Assembly (NCBI GenBank): GCA_026260175.1
Contig: JAKCWW010000243.1
Location: 826 to 64,825 of the forward strand
Direction: 5' to 3'
Source: Reticulitermes lucifugus
Taxonomy: Eukaryota > Arthropoda > Insecta > Blattodea > Rhinotermitidae
DNA length: 64,000 nucleotides
In this document: piece after piece, positions 22,336-35,195 of the stretch
How the letters are laid out: each line of letters begins with the position of its first letter
Position numbering within the stretch: position 1 is the stretch's first letter
Notes under the pieces: generated by a model
Seen by the model: the letters and a program-made list of their open reading frames with translations, nothing else
Databases searched by the model: none
What the model was told of the DNA's origin: nothing
Translations under genes and position numbers: made by a program

Positions 22336-23814
22336 TTGTTTATCTCTGCATCTTCGTTTCTACCAGTAGAGGTTCCACAATGTTGACCATTTAATGTGAC
22401 GTTTCCCTGTATTTAAGAAGAACCTATTCAAGACTTGGCGTTCTGATCTTCCGTTCCTACAATACAGCGCTGTGTACAGCTATCCCACTTCTAAAGCAGT
22501 TCTGCTAAACAGTAACATGTGAACTGTCATGTCATTTCGGTTTCTTGGATAGTGATAAGACCATAAATGTCTAAGATGCCCAGTCTGCTGACTTCAGCGA
22601 TTCCAATAGATTTGAAAAGAAGAGTGAATTGCCTATTTAACTACTGTCGATCATTATGCCTAGGAAAGAGGCCTGTAACGTTGAAAACGTAGGATTCTGT
22701 GCACAGAATTACGAAAGTCATTTGTGATATATTACTGTCAATTGCCCTAATCGTTATTTGTGTAAAACAGTTTCCAGGGCATCTGTGGATAAATTTCTTT
22801 AATGACTACTTCGAAGTTTACTTATTTTTTAAATTAAAGGAATTATGTTTTGTTAAAAATAATCGCGGAAATTCTTTAATTGCCGATGTGTTTATCTCGT
22901 ATGACCTTTAGAATATCTAATTAAGAAACTTTCTGTACCCACGAAGCGATCGACAATAATTTTAATTAAGCTCAAATCATGCAATGCATTGTTACGTATG
23001 CTACTGGTACGTATTCGTAGCTATCTAAAATCAGTTCTAGAATATAAATTTTTAATTTTGGATACTTATCATCCAGATACTGTATATTTACGTGAGCAAG
23101 GATGTGAGGATCGTGGTTATTTTTTGAATCCAAAAGGGGTCCGCGAGCAAAAACGTTTGGGAACCACTGCTGTAAAGAAATTGAATTTGTTATATAGGGC
23201 TATGATACGGATATCAATTCAGTTAACCCATCGCTATCGTAAATGAGTCAGTGAAACGGATTACAGTGAGTTACAGGAAATATTTAAAATGTAGTTACTT
23301 TATATGCAGCCAGGTTTAGCGTTCAACAATTCGACATTCTGCCCACAAAGTGTATTTATGTGTTTTATGTGTATTTGTAAACAAACCGCAATTGTTTCCC
23401 TATACAGCATTAATTGTTGGGTTTTTATAGCCAAGTCTGAGAGTGTTTTCTAAGCCATTTGGACTGAAACTTTAAATTCAGTTAGGTCAGTCTCAGTCTT
23501 CAAAGGGTTCATGAAAGCGGGTGCATAATGCGGTGTTGGATAATTGAAAAGTATTCACGGTTTATCAAGATTTGCATTTATAGCATGGTTAATAATAATG
23601 TGGCCGACGCGAAAATTACATGGTTGTAATGGGGCGATGTATTGACTGTCCGTAAAGTCATGGTGTCAGCTTAAAATGTTGGTCAGTTCGTAACCTCATG
23701 CCCTAGAAACATGAATGAAACGTCACTCAAAATCTCTCATAGTACACTACTCACTGTGGCCACTTCAGACGTGTCAGCTGTTAGATGGCAACAAATGCTA
23801 AGGGTAAAGTAAAT
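22336..23814. other. Calx intron, nothing recognised
   Basis: AT-rich DNA without recognised repeats or exons. Confidence 0.5.
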
Positions 23815-24080
23815 TTGTCCCTGTGCACGCCATGAAGGCATACGGGGAGAGTGGTAATATAACTCCACTCATTCTTAACTTCGGCAATAGATGGAGGTAG
23901 GTGGTCAGCATCACACCCCGGCTGTTTCACCCCGTGAGAAGAAACACCAAATACCCATGGAGTAGGATGCTGGGTGGGCTTCAGATTTGGTCTTGATGCT
24001 GTGGAGAAGATAAAAATGTCTTGACCCTGCTGCGGATCAAATCGCCATTCCTCAGCTGTCCAAACTGTTGTGTAGTCATT
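23815..24080 (-). repeat. tRNA-derived SINE, family D/H
   Basis: On the minus strand a B-box-like GCGATTTGATCCGC (about 24034-24047) precedes a body with GGGTGAAACAGCCGGGGTG and a tail GCCTTCATGGCGTGCACAGG. This matches the copies at 30830 and 38046. Confidence 0.65.
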
Positions 24081-24139
24081 GTACCCACTATGATGTTGGT
24101 GAAGAAGTTAATTCATTCAACCACGGCATTTACCTACAT

Positions 24140-24489
24140 CACTGATCTTCAAACTCTTAATATCTGTGCAACCCTCGTGACTTGAATGTTTGTCAGAACC
24201 CTGTAAAGTAAAAGTGTATTTTATATGAAAAAATTTAATAGAACGTTTTAAACCATAAAGTTTTATTTCAGAAAATTAGATATTTTGAACGTTTATGAAA
24301 AATCAAAATTTTATTTTTGATGATTTGCACTGAAAATATACAAAAATATGGGGCGGAAAACAACAATTAAATTATAACTTTTCAAAATTACGTTTACCAC
24401 TTTCACTATAAAGGAAAGGTGCATTTGGGATCCCTGACAGTCGCCAACTGAGCTCCATGGTTCTGCGGAACCCAGTTTGAATACCACTG
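24140..24489. mobile_element. Non-autonomous hAT-like element
   Basis: The left end CACTGATCTTCAAACT and the right end read inward, CAGTGGTATTCAAACT, are the inverted-repeat pattern of hAT elements. The interior is A/T-rich and non-coding. The flanking 8-mers do not match, so the ends may be slightly misplaced or old. Confidence 0.5.
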
Positions 24490-25034
24490 ATAAATAACAA
24501 ACAAGGAAATCCGAGCAGAGCTGAAATCCTACTTTCCCACTGGACAGATTTCTAGGTCTACATGTCTATTAGTATTATTATATTTATTGTTGTATTTTAT
24601 TTTAGTTTTTCGTGAAGAACTTATTTATTAAGTACAGTTTCTGTATACGTTAAATTTGTCACACATACCTACGACTGTTCGCACCGTTGTCATATTTGTA
24701 ACTATTCTGTCACAAGCAGTAGGCCCTACCTCATACACAGTTTTTCATGTTTTTCCTCCGCACTAAACTTTTCGTGTCTGAATCCAGTACTTCAGCAGTT
24801 ATCGCCGTAAAAAATACTAAATAAAATAGTAACACGGCCGCGAAATTGTTATTTTACATTAAACAAAAACATTGTCATAGACCTACATGTTTCTCCAAGT
24901 ATATTACCATGCAACGTTTCAAGACCCAGAACTTTAGCGCTAGTGTTGCTCCCGCCTACAATTTCACGCGTCCACCATTCTGTGATTACTACGTAATTGT
25001 ACGAAATTAAGAACTATGGCTTTGGAGGCATCCT

Positions 25035-25335
25035 GAAATTATATAATGTTCATACCGATTTTCGTGAAAATTAGTCAAATGGTACAAACTTTTAATTACG
25101 TTCGCAAAAACACACACACACACACATATAGAATTACGTTATCATAGACCAGCTTTCTTCCTTTATAGGAAGGAGGGTGTATTAAACAGTACGGTGTTCG
25201 GGTGTCCTGGAGTACGAAAAAATTCATACCAGGTTTCGTTAAAATCGATCAACTGAATGAAACGTTTAACCGGAGGTACACGCAGGCGCGCGCACACGGA
25301 GATGGCGATCTCAAAAGTCTACTTATTTACGTATT
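25035..25335 (+). repeat. Two tandem copies of a common arthropod repeat signature
   Basis: TTCATACCGATTTTCGTGAAAATTAG with a CA run (25107-25124) is repeated as TTCATACCAGGTTTCGTTAAAATCGATCAA, with CGCGCGCACACGGAGATGGCGAT. The order 'atacc-ttcgtgaaaatcg-tcaa-acacac-gatggcgat' is typical of transposon-end sequence in arthropods; the family is not assigned. Confidence 0.5.
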
Positions 25336-27084
25336 TTCTTTTTACTTTTGTTTCTTTAAGAAGGAAGGTTGGTTTAAAGCGCAGTCCCTACCACGCAGTA
25401 ATCACCCTCGGTCTCAACACGAACACCAACTGCTTTATTCTGTTTTGCATACGATGAATGTTAGACCGGCGGCACAGGAAAAACTGCTGTGCTGTCAAGA
25501 GCTTACGTGTGCGGAGCAACAAATGACGCTAGCACAGTCTTTTTTCAGTACAGAGCTGAAACGATAAGAGTTTCTCCTTCGGTTGCTATTTCGTTCATGT
25601 TTCAAGTTTGTCTGATTACGAAATGGCATCACTTCAGAACCAAATGATCACTTTACAGACAGGAACACGTCTAGCAAGCAACGAGTAGATTAATATCTGC
25701 AATGTCTAGAAATTCACCACAACAAGGATTCTTAATACGTGCTTACTGCATAAACGATTATGCCGTTTGCCTTCACATGTATAACTGCTTCCGCAAGAAA
25801 TACTGTCCGTACATGGCAGGTTTCACTGTGGGGACTGTACTTTTAACGCCATTCGGTTTTAGACTTTTTCCAGTGTTCAAAATTACAAAAACGTGAACAC
25901 ATTTCGTAGACAAGGTCTCTCATTTTGTGTGTCTTCAGTTGAGAAGGTTGGGAGAACCTCTACAGACTTGTGTCCGATAGGTGGAGTCGTTCTGAACCTG
26001 TGGGCAACACACGTCACTGTAACTACCATCATCATTATCCTATAGAACTGTATGAATATTGCTGTATTTTGTGATGTGACGGCATGTAGTCTGGTAAAAA
26101 TTTATCAGCGATTAGGAGGAATCTACTGCCACCATCTCTTTACCCTGAATGTGGAAGCTTCAAGTTATTCTTAAACGTTAGACTTCTGCCAGACTACACG
26201 GCGACACATCGTAGATGATATCTTGAAGATATAGTACCGAGCTCTGACCTAAAATATCAGTCTGGATTCACTCCGAATGATGCTTTAATTTCCAGCAATT
26301 ACCACCTCGCTGTGAAGGAGTCGTTCTGATTCACACGCTTTTTAACTGGCTTGGTTAACTACTGTTTTGACGGTCATGTGGCTGCCAGCTATGAGCTTTC
26401 TAATGCAGCATGTTTAGCTAGAGAGACAGAAAGAATGCGAGCTGGTTATCGCAGCAGTAACTTCCGTTTTCATTTGTTTTAGTGTCCTCTTGCAACAGTT
26501 TCTTTCTTTCCTTCGTTATTCCTTCCTTTTTCCACTCTAGATAACTATGTGACCATTAATTTTCTACCAGGGGTGCAGGATCAGAATTTGGAAACCAGTT
26601 CTGTCGATTGTCGGTGGAACAGAATTTGTCTGACACTTGATAAAATACTTTCCGCACGTGTATATGTCGGATGTAAACTATCCTTGAGCAGAATAAACTC
26701 AGCAATATTTGATTATTCTTCATAGCACAGGATTTATGTCTAATGAATAGCGTTCGTTACTATTATTTGTCAGTTATCTGAATAATGTAAGTACTGTGCA
26801 AGTTTAACCTTATGCTCAAAACTGTTTGCGACTTTTAACAACCAGAAATAATCGCCTATTATCGTCGCGTTTTGAAATAATTTTCCTATGTATCCTTCCA
26901 TTTACTAGGATTTTAATCTGTAAGATTTGTACCTCGTATAAATATATCTATATTTACGAAATCCAGTGTGTACCTCAGCCCAAAGGGATTACCTGCGTAT
27001 GTGATAAAGTTTCAACGACTGTGTCTGCTGGACTAGGCTAAACCCGCACAAACGCTGCAAAGTCACGGCCACGCTATGTAACCT
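25336..27084. other. Nothing recognised
   Basis: A 121-codon plus frame (25202-25567) starts in the tandem repeat and has no relative. CCAGACTACACGGCGACACATC at 26190 may be an eroded P-repeat arm. Confidence 0.45.
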
Positions 27085-27170
27085 ATTATATCTATATCTG
27101 TCTATCTATCTATCTATCTATCTATCTGTCTATCTATCTATCTGTCTATCTATATATATATATATATAAA
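27085..27170 (+). repeat. (CTAT)n microsatellite
   Basis: TCTATCTA units with some TGTC variants, ending in an AT run. Confidence 0.9.
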
Positions 27171-27685
27171 TTAGTGTAGTCACACCTTTTGTGCTGCTTT
27201 ATGTTCCTTTGTACTGGATTGTGAAGCATAATGTTACAATTCAACTATACAGTCTGGAAAGGCCCAATTTTGTTATTTCGAACAGCAAATCAAAATGAAA
27301 ATGAAGATGAAAGAAAAAAGTCTCGGTAAAAATGGCTGGTGATGATAAATGCGTTTATCCATTCCGAAGTCCCTGTACATTGCTGGGCACTACCGGGATT
27401 AAATATGCTGCACTGAGGCAGAAAACTGTTGCGTATATAGGGCCTTCAATAAATGGAACAAGTTCTGCGAACCTGTACGATATAGCACAGTATATCGAGG
27501 TAAACGAACATGGGAGGTGATGCAATGTGTAGAGACCACAAAGAAAGGATGGCACGTGGAGACTGCTGTAGTTGTGTAACACATGCAGAAACTCGGTTGA
27601 TCTTAAGAAGTAATCTGTTACGTTCAGTGTGTCTCAGGTCTATAGGTCAGAGGCCGCTTTTAGGCCACTTATATATATAGCTATA

Positions 27686-27740
27686 TTATATAGAGAGAGA
27701 GAGAAAGAGAGGGAGAGAAAGAAAGAAAGAACGAAAAATA
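27686..27740 (+). repeat. GA-rich simple repeat
   Basis: GAGAGA followed by GAAAGAAAGAAAGAA. A separate (AAT)n run is at 27846-27873. Confidence 0.85.
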
Positions 27741-28044
27741 ATGAGGAATTAGAACCCTGTATTGTATCAAGGAAGGTTTTGAATCTGAAATCCTTTTATG
27801 TGTTCTTTTATCATCGCATGGAAGGTGTTGCACATTAATTTGTTGTAATAATAATAATAATAATAATAATAATTTAGAATGTCTTCCATGGCTTAATTTT
27901 ACTTCTGTTTACTCGTATAAAGGTGCCTATGTTGTTATATATCGTTGTGGTGATATTGCTGATGCTTGTTGCGCCGAAAATTACTTTTTGCGTTATTCTT
28001 ATTTATTCCCATTTTAACTTATATATACTTTAGGCTGGTTCTGA

Positions 28045-28560
28045 AAATTGCGAAAAGCAACTATTAGCTTCACCATGTCTGTACGTCCGTCTGTGCGCAT
28101 GGAACAACTCGACTCTCAATGGACAGATTTTCATGAAATTTGATATCTGAGTATATTTTAAAAATCTGTTGACAAAATTCAAGTTTCATTAAAATCTGAG
28201 AAGCATAACGGGTACTTTACATGAAGACCTATGTACGTTTATGATAATATCTCACTCAGTTCTTCTTAGAATGCGAATTGTAGAGAAAATTAAAACACAC
28301 ATTTTATACTCAATAATTTTTCTCCGAAAATCATGCAGTTTATGAGATAATGTGGAAAAATATGGTAGAGCCGCACAGGCCATAGATGACAATATAATAC
28401 GGCGCATGCGCATTGCATGCTGGATACCGTAGGCTACAAACACACACTCAGAATATGTAATACTTATTGCTTTTCGACGGCAACAATGCTTAAACGAACG
28501 CGCCTCAATGTTACGGTAAAGTACATTGCCTCTCTTGTTAGAAATGATACTACAGTAGGT
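28045..28560 (+). repeat. Unclassified dispersed repeat, family Q, copy 2
   Basis: This is the partner of 3835-4345 in the same orientation. Both contain the GTCTGTC-rich start, the TTTACATGAAGACCTAT core, the GAGATAATGTGGAAAAA stretch and the end AAACGAACGCGCCTCAATG. Divergence is moderate, with small indels, so both are old copies. Confidence 0.7.
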
Positions 28561-29254
28561 TTTAATAAGCATTCTTTCCATAAGGATAGTTAACATGTTT
28601 TACACAGGTTTTAATGTACACGCACTGTGTGAGTATATATAAATAATGATTCACGGTTTGGTCTATTAACTTCAGGATTGTATTCTGAGGTCATTCCTCT
28701 TGACGGCTGTCAAAAGATATCTCGGTCATCACCTTCCTTGTCGATGGATCTATTAGAATTTTTATTTAGGCTGAGTGTGATCATTCTTAACATTTGCTGA
28801 CGATTTAGCAAAGAAAACTTTATATGAAACGAAAGGCAGTGCGTCGAAGTCAATGCGGAAACCACATAAGTGGTTAAACTGTGGTTTGTTTCTGATATTT
28901 ACAGGTAGTTTGTCTGCCGGCGCCCCTTTCCACAAACATCAATTACTGGGCCTTTGTAACTAATCTCTGAGACTATTCAATTTTTCTAAAATTTTGAAGT
29001 TTACAAGCTTTGCACGACACTAGTAAACTGTGGTTCGCGAATATCAAGAGCAGCGTAACACATGGGGTGCTGCATGTCGACCTCCATACCACGAAGAAAT
29101 CCTGTAAAAATGTTTTAGAACATATTGAAGTCGGTTTCCTGGTGTTTTGAGTCCTTCAAAATCAATGGTATATTGACTGATGAAACCATTTCTTACGGGT
29201 TCTTTGTTAGAGAATAAACGAGAAGGAACATGACCTGTTCTTGTAGAAAAAACA
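28561..29254. other. Nothing recognised
   Basis: Leads into the mariner-type relic. Part of it (from about 29040) may be its 5' region, but no readable domain remains. Confidence 0.45.
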
Positions 29255-29925
29255 TTTGATAATACTGGACTCGTGTCCACGAAATTTGTAAGATTGTTTC
29301 ACCAACCTGTTTATAGGAGTCGTCTGTGCAGAGAGCCACGAAATTGCTGCATATGAAGCCATACACAGTTGCGCAGAAACCCAAGAAGGCAGACTGTGCT
29401 GCGCGAGTGCAGTTCTTTACTGATTTTGTGAAGCCATACGTGGTGGGGAAGTTGATCCACTGCTAACTTATTTTACCGATGAGGCTTAGTTTCACTCACA
29501 CGGTGACGTAAATGTTCGAAATAACAGATAGTTGTTGGCAGATAATCCAAGATAAGTTGATGAGGTACCGTCACTTGACTTTAAAATCGGAATATAATAC
29601 GCCGTAAGTGGAATAAGAATGATCGGAGCCATCGGGTTTATGGACACAGTAAATTCAGAAAAATATATTCGATAAATTGCAGCATGTTATAAAATTAAAT
29701 GACGAGGCGAAAAAATACGGGTTCTTCCAGCAAGACGGTGCAACCACCCATACAGCCAGTAATTCCATCGCCGTCTTTTCTATCATTCTGGCGACCGAAA
29801 AAATTAGTCACCCTTCGTGGCCTGATCGTTCATCCGATCCGACGCCGTGTGAATACTTTCTGGGTGAAAGTTTAAAAGGTAATGTTTGTACTAACGATTC
29901 ACAAAAAGGCTGGCCTTAAAGAAAT
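29255..29925 (+). mobile_element. Tc1/mariner-superfamily transposase relic (DUF4817/DDE_3 type)
   Basis: Readable pieces are: HMKPYTVAQKPKKADCAARVQF (in two parts near 29348-29412), a first catalytic-Asp region like FTDEA (about 29470), KIGI-YAVSGIRMIGAIGF (about 29585-29640), TVNSEKYI, and the second catalytic region GFFQQDGATTHTASNS (29720-29766), then WPDRSSDPTPCEYFLGESLK (29818-29877). The fragment is open only from 29677 to 29919. Frameshifts and stops elsewhere show it is inactive. Terminal inverted repeats are not seen. Confidence 0.8.
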
Positions 29926-30829
29926 CATCAGGCGCGCAATGTTGGCAATCTAGACAAGAAATATAAACAGTTTTAATAACATGCTCACCAAATATCAGAC
30001 ATGTCTGAGGATTGAAGTTGGTCGTTTCCAACACGTCCTCTAATGCGCAGTAAGTTATGTTATACATATAGTGCAGAATCCGTAACACTTCAGAAATAGA
30101 CACATATTTATATAACATGTCTGACTGGGAACGACTTTAGAATGAGCTTCGTAATTTGAGAAATTAAGCCGCAAATTATTGTGTGTGTGCTTGTGTGAAA
30201 GATTGATTGATTGATTGATTGAATTTCGCAAACACCACGCTTTGCATTATACAGAGTCATTTACACCCATGTACAAAGTGAGTGAAATTAAATTATTCAA
30301 TCTGAATATTGTCGCTGTCCTGTCAACTAAACTGGTAACTCACATTTTTAATACGAGTATAACAGTGGCGAAAGTTACCGTTACGATTGTTACGCGAACT
30401 GTGAAATTGGTACGACTGGTATTAAGTCACAGTTCATTGTTCTTATCCAACTCAGTGATCTGTGTGGACCAGGAATTCGACTTCGTTAATCGTGTAGCAA
30501 TATAGCCTTTGTTTTCTGTGTAATGAGTCTGAATACGTGTAATGAAGGAGACCTCTAAGCGTTGCTCTGGTTTACTTATCTTATAACCTAGTGTTGTGCG
30601 GTTTAGCAGGACTTTGCTCTTGTTCATTTTGACTATAATAAGCGTTACACAGTTTAGTATACGAACTGTGCTCTGGTTTACATTACCCGTAACCTAGCGT
30701 TACACAATTTAGCAAAAGGCCTTTAACTCTGGTTGCTTTGCTGTAATCTGGCGTTATACAATTTAGCATACGACGTTTACTCTGCCTCTTCTATACAGAA
30801 GAAAAGTTCTGTCCAGATACTTGTTGATA
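29926..30829. other. Nothing recognised
   Basis: Contains a short TTGA run (30203-30222) and a degenerate internal repeat of 'ACTCTGGTTTAC..TAACCTAGCGTTACACAATTTAGC' type at about 30555-30790 (three diverged units). No gene. Confidence 0.5.
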
Positions 30830-31045
30830 CCTCTTTTATAGGGAGCAAAGGCTTTTCCCTTCTCAAAGCGTCCAGACCGGCCTCGTAATTAATCAGTACC
30901 GGATGCTGTTTCCTTTAGGGTAAAGCGGCCGGGGCCTGAAGCTGACTAGTCGCCACCAACTAGGCCGAAGTTAAGAAGGAATGGGATTTTATCTCCTCTC
31001 TCTTATGTGTTTTCGTGACGTGCACAGGGACAATGTTACCAATAT
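30830..31045 (+). repeat. SINE, family D/H
   Basis: ACCGGATGCTGTTTCC, GGGTAAAGCGGCCGGGGCCTG and the tail TTAAGAAGGAATGGG...CGTGACGTGCACAGGGACA correspond to the reverse complement of 23815-24080. The tRNA-like head is mostly missing. Confidence 0.6.
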
Positions 31046-31124
31046 TTTACTCTTCTGAGGAGAATGTTTAGACGAAAAGGATGGAATATGAGGCTGCGAA
31101 AGATGCATAATGAGAACTCTCAAC

Positions 31125-31480
31125 CAAAGAACTAACTAAATTCATGAAGCTTAATCCTTCTTGAGAAGGCAATATCTCAGCTAGTGAAGGAAGTTTTCGC
31201 ATTTTATGGAACCTAAAGTTTCCTTACTGTCTTAAAACGTCATTCTATATTCTGAGCCAGATGAATCCAGTCGATGAACTCCCATGCTTTGTTTTTTTTA
31301 AAGTGCATTTTAGCATCATCATTTCATTTATTCTTAGATTTTCCAAATGATCTATTTCCTTCACATTTTCCAACCAAAATCCAGCATTCATTTTCTTCTC
31401 GCCCAAGCGTGTCACGTGCCTTCTCCATCTCATTCTCCTTGACATGATTCCCTAATGATGTCGGGCGAGGAGTACATATC
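31125..31480 (-). mobile_element. RTE-like LINE, 3' end
   Basis: The minus frame from 31445 reads MSRRMRWRRHVTRLGEKK, then LENLRINEMM and GFIWLRI. This is the C-terminal pattern of insect RTE-like LINEs (RRMRWAGHVARMGE in better copies). The 3' untranslated part runs to about 31125 with GATTAAGCTTCATGAATTTA. The copy is 5'-truncated and mutated. Confidence 0.7.
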
Positions 31481-31862
31481 AGGAAGCTGATATTATATAA
31501 TTTTTTCCACCTTTCTGTTACTTCTTCTCGCTAAAATATTTTTGTGGTCAACTCAAGCAAGACGAGGTGGGGGGGAGGTGAATGGGGGAGATGAGAAGTG
31601 CATGTACAAGTTTTGATCGGAATCGTGAATATAGGAGACATTTTGAAAAAATTCTGTCTGCGTGTAGCTTACAGATATAAGGCATGATATGTGGAATGGA
31701 TTCATACGCCTTTCGGTAGGGATCAGTAACAACAGAGAATCTGCTTTTTCCATAAATTGCTAAGTTTTTTTAAGCATGTGAGAAGAAGGATTATATTCTA
31801 AGGAGTCATTTACTGTCTTGATACTTTTGGATTTAACTTTTCTGTCGCCCATCAAATTTACT

Positions 31863-32168
31863 GGGGTACGTGGTGGCGCAGTGGGTTGAGGCACTGTGCT
31901 ACAAGCAGGAAGGTCGCGGGTTCGAACCCCGATGGGGTTATTGGGATTTTCCATTGACTGACTTCTTCCGGCCGCACTATGGCCCTGGGGTCGACTCCGC
32001 CACTAAGAGAAATGAGTAGCAGGGATATTTCCTGGGGGTAAAGGCGGCCGGTGTGTGGGGCTGACAACATTGCCACCTTCTTGTGCCAATTGTCTAGAAA
32101 TTCTGAGAACCTCAACCTCCTGGAGCCTTAAGGACCTGTCCAGGCCTGTAATGGGATACCTTTAAATC
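31863..32168 (+). repeat. tRNA-derived SINE, family C
   Basis: It starts GGTACGTGGTGGCGCAGTGG (A box), with a perfect B box GCGGGTTCGAACCCCGA (31917-31933). The body has CCGGCCGCACTATGGCCC and GGCGGCCGGTGTGTGGGG, and the end is near ATGGGATACC. This is one of the best-preserved SINEs here. Confidence 0.85.
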
Positions 32169-33589
32169 AAGTTTGCAATATTCCGCTTTTTTCAGACTGT
32201 CTAATTTGAATTCCTTATATACACGCTGTTTTAGTGCTTTAAGTAGTTTTCCTCAGTTGCTTCATGAACAGTACCTGAACTAGTACGTAAAGTAAGCTAA
32301 CGTAATATTGCTGTTTCCACTTTTTTTCTAATTCGTTATTCACATCGTCTTGCCTTTTACATCTGGGAACTGTTATATACGCTAGGAAATGAAATACAGT
32401 CTACAGGTTTAGACGTTGCAACAGTGTATTTTGGCTGTCTAACTTCTAACGTCTCTGAGTCATTATAGTCTTCATCTTCAGGTGGAAATGACATACAAAC
32501 ATAACCCTCATGATTATTAAGTCGGTTGGCAGTAAGTTTGATCTTAATATGTAGGCTGGCAGACCTACCACATGCTGTCGTCGCCGACTTATGAATACAT
32601 AACTCTCACCCAACTACCCAGAAGCATAAGCGTAAATATTTTTAAAGTGCTTTTCTTAAAAGATTTCATGCCTTACTGGTTTTAATATTCATCGTGTGTG
32701 TACCCACTTTTGAACAGTTACACACATCATACAAATCATGCTGAATACAGGTCAGAAAAATATTTTCTTTTTCTTTTGTTAAGTGTGTCCCGTACCATAT
32801 TTTCAAATAACATTTGTAACACGTATTTAAAACCATATTTCGTTCAATGTAGCACTTATAAGACAAATCTTTTCTGAAATAAATAAAGTTCTTTTTCGAT
32901 ATGAGGTAGGTGTTTTGTTGGATTCATTCGAACCAAAATTAAATTTTGTTTAGACCCGTTCTAATACTAATTTCATCTAATACCTGTCGGATATTCGAAA
33001 ATGAAATGCAGACTGACAGACATGACATTCCCATTATGCTTTTATGCTTTGAACTTCGGCCATAGAAGAGAAAAACAATATTTAAAATTATGATGTTCGG
33101 AAAAACTACCCTACTATTTTGTCACTTGTACCAGAACACTCGCAAGGAATATATCATATCACAATTTATTTTCAAATTTGTTTCTACGTCACTTATTTTA
33201 AAGCACCTTTTTCTTGATTGATGCATTGTACTCTGCATCCTGGGCCTTCTCGCTGGAAGTTAAGTGCTTAGAACCAATTCTTCTCTAGAAGCTGGTATTC
33301 GCTCGGGTAGACAACATGTTCGCGTATTTTATGCATTCCGACTGTTCTTTACCGCATTCATGAGATGGCACCGGTGGTCTCTATTCCGACCTCAATAACT
33401 TCAGTTCACAAAACCACAGTGCGTTTCTGTAAGGTACATTTAAAAATATTATTCTACCATTTATGCCTGTGCCTTCTAAATATTCGCTTAACCTTTCTAC
33501 GTGCGTGCTGTATTCCCCGTTGTGATGTAAATTTGAATAAGAACAATTTGAAATAATTTATGTTTCTTTGAAATGTAATATTACATTTT
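32169..33589. other. Nothing recognised
   Basis: AT-rich, frames below 70 codons. Confidence 0.5.
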
Positions 33590-33849
33590 TTATTGAAGGG
33601 CCCCGCAGTAGATGCTACGGACGCACCGCAGCCTTGAAGGCTTATTGTGCAACCCTATGAGGAAGATGATGAGGTTTTTTCTGCTTTTCCATTTTAATGC
33701 AATTGACAAGGGAAAACCGAAGTACTCGGAGAAAAACCTGTTCCAGTGCCAATTTGTCCACCACAAATCCCACGTGGACCGACCCGGGATCGAACCCGGG
33801 CCTCCGCGGTGAGAGGCCGGCTACTAACCGCTTGAGCCATGGCACGGCC
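33590..33849 (-). repeat. tRNA-derived SINE, family B, copy 1
   Basis: The minus strand begins GGCCGTGCCATGGCTCAAGC (A box), then CCGGGTTCGATCCCGGG (B box), and a body with GGAACAGGTTTTTCTCCGAG. It ends at GGCCC near the T-rich stretch. It is about 80-90 percent alike to the copy at 36387. Confidence 0.85.
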
Positions 33850-34844
33850 ATTTCAGTCTGCAATACGACTTCAAGAAGAATGGGGAAGCCAGAATCTGAA
33901 GGCATGGAACAGGATACGGTGTTCAGGCATACTTAATCCAAAACCTGTTACAACTTCTAGACCTTGTTTAAGTACGTTGTATCAGGTGAGTTGGTCGTCT
34001 TTTCTATAATAATAATTCTGGTTTGTGCTGCACAAAAATTAAAAAGTAGGAAAACAACAGAATTTTCTAAAACGTAAATTGCAGTGGTGGAGAATGAATA
34101 TGTTTCTCCTACTTGAAGATAATGGATTAACATTTGCGTTGAGAGGCAGATGCAACAGGATAGGTGACGGAAGGCAAACGTGGAGGTTCGATGGAGAAAG
34201 CCCACACACTTGATTTGATTGTTTCTTTCAGAAATTGAAAGAAACAACAAAGCTGGTCTCATCATGGCTACAAATACAATTGAGAAGAGATATCGCGGTA
34301 GGAAAAAATTTTATATGACCTGAAGTGGATCCTTAAGGATTGATTCGAAATAGCGTGTTGTTTCCTTAGATCTATACGCAATTTAGGTGGTCCGGTTTCC
34401 TGCTGAGATTATTGGCTGTAACTGGTAGGAATGAGGGAAGGTTGGAGAGAGATCTGTAGTTAGTGGGAATGCAGGAGAGACAACCTTGTCTGGTGGGAAT
34501 GAAAAAGGATACAGAAATACAGTAGGTTAATTTGCACGAATGAAACAAGAGAGGACTGAAACTGTAACTTCTATATGTGAGAGGAAAAGAAGAAAGTAGC
34601 TACGGGATTTATTACAAAGTCAAGTCATAAAATAACTGTGTGGCGTTTAAGACATTATTGCGCAAATTTTCTTCATGACTGACGCTAAATTCAAATGTAT
34701 ATTCTTCAGTGTCAATGCTTCAGTTCGTACGGATACGCTCATTGATAGATGGCCATCCAAAACACGTATGAACAACTACTCGTCTGCAATAAATTGAAAT
34801 GTCCATGTCTTTCGTACTATTATCTGGGTCACACAGTTGTCGCC
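33850..34844. other. Nothing recognised
   Basis: A 102-codon minus frame (33957-34265) has no known relative. Confidence 0.45.
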
Positions 34845-35195
34845 GTCAGCTGTAAAAGGGAAGGTTTATATTCCTTATGCCTGTATTTGCTAACTTAACA
34901 CCGAACTTTCCTCTATGTCGGGTGAGCAGAAAACCAACTTTGTATTCGGGAGGTCTAGGGTTCAGAGTTCGGTCCGAAGACTTACTATTTTGACCGAGGT
35001 CCCCAGTGGTTTTCCTCAGTCCATTCATTCAAATGAACCAGAAGCGAGACCATGGCCACTTCCTTCCACATTTTTCCCTTTCATTATTCACTGATCATTC
35101 TTGTACTTAACGCTGTATCTCATAATGTGAGCCACCGACAGCGCCCTTAAACACACCATAAATAAATATTAATGAATACATAAATGTAGCACGTC
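34845..35195 (+). repeat. tRNA-derived SINE, family F
   Basis: GGTCTAGGGTTCAGAGTTCGG is a B-box-like region. The body reads TTTTGACCGAGGTCCCCAGTGG, TTTTCCTCAGTCCATTCA and GACCATGGCCACTTCC, with a tail of AAATA/AATG units. This structure is typical of arthropod SINEs. Confidence 0.7.

Noticed and set aside
31863-31940. A genuine tRNA gene
   Set aside because: The A and B boxes are good, but no acceptor stem closes and the sequence continues into a SINE body. The same holds for 13530, 33780, 50863 and 36590.
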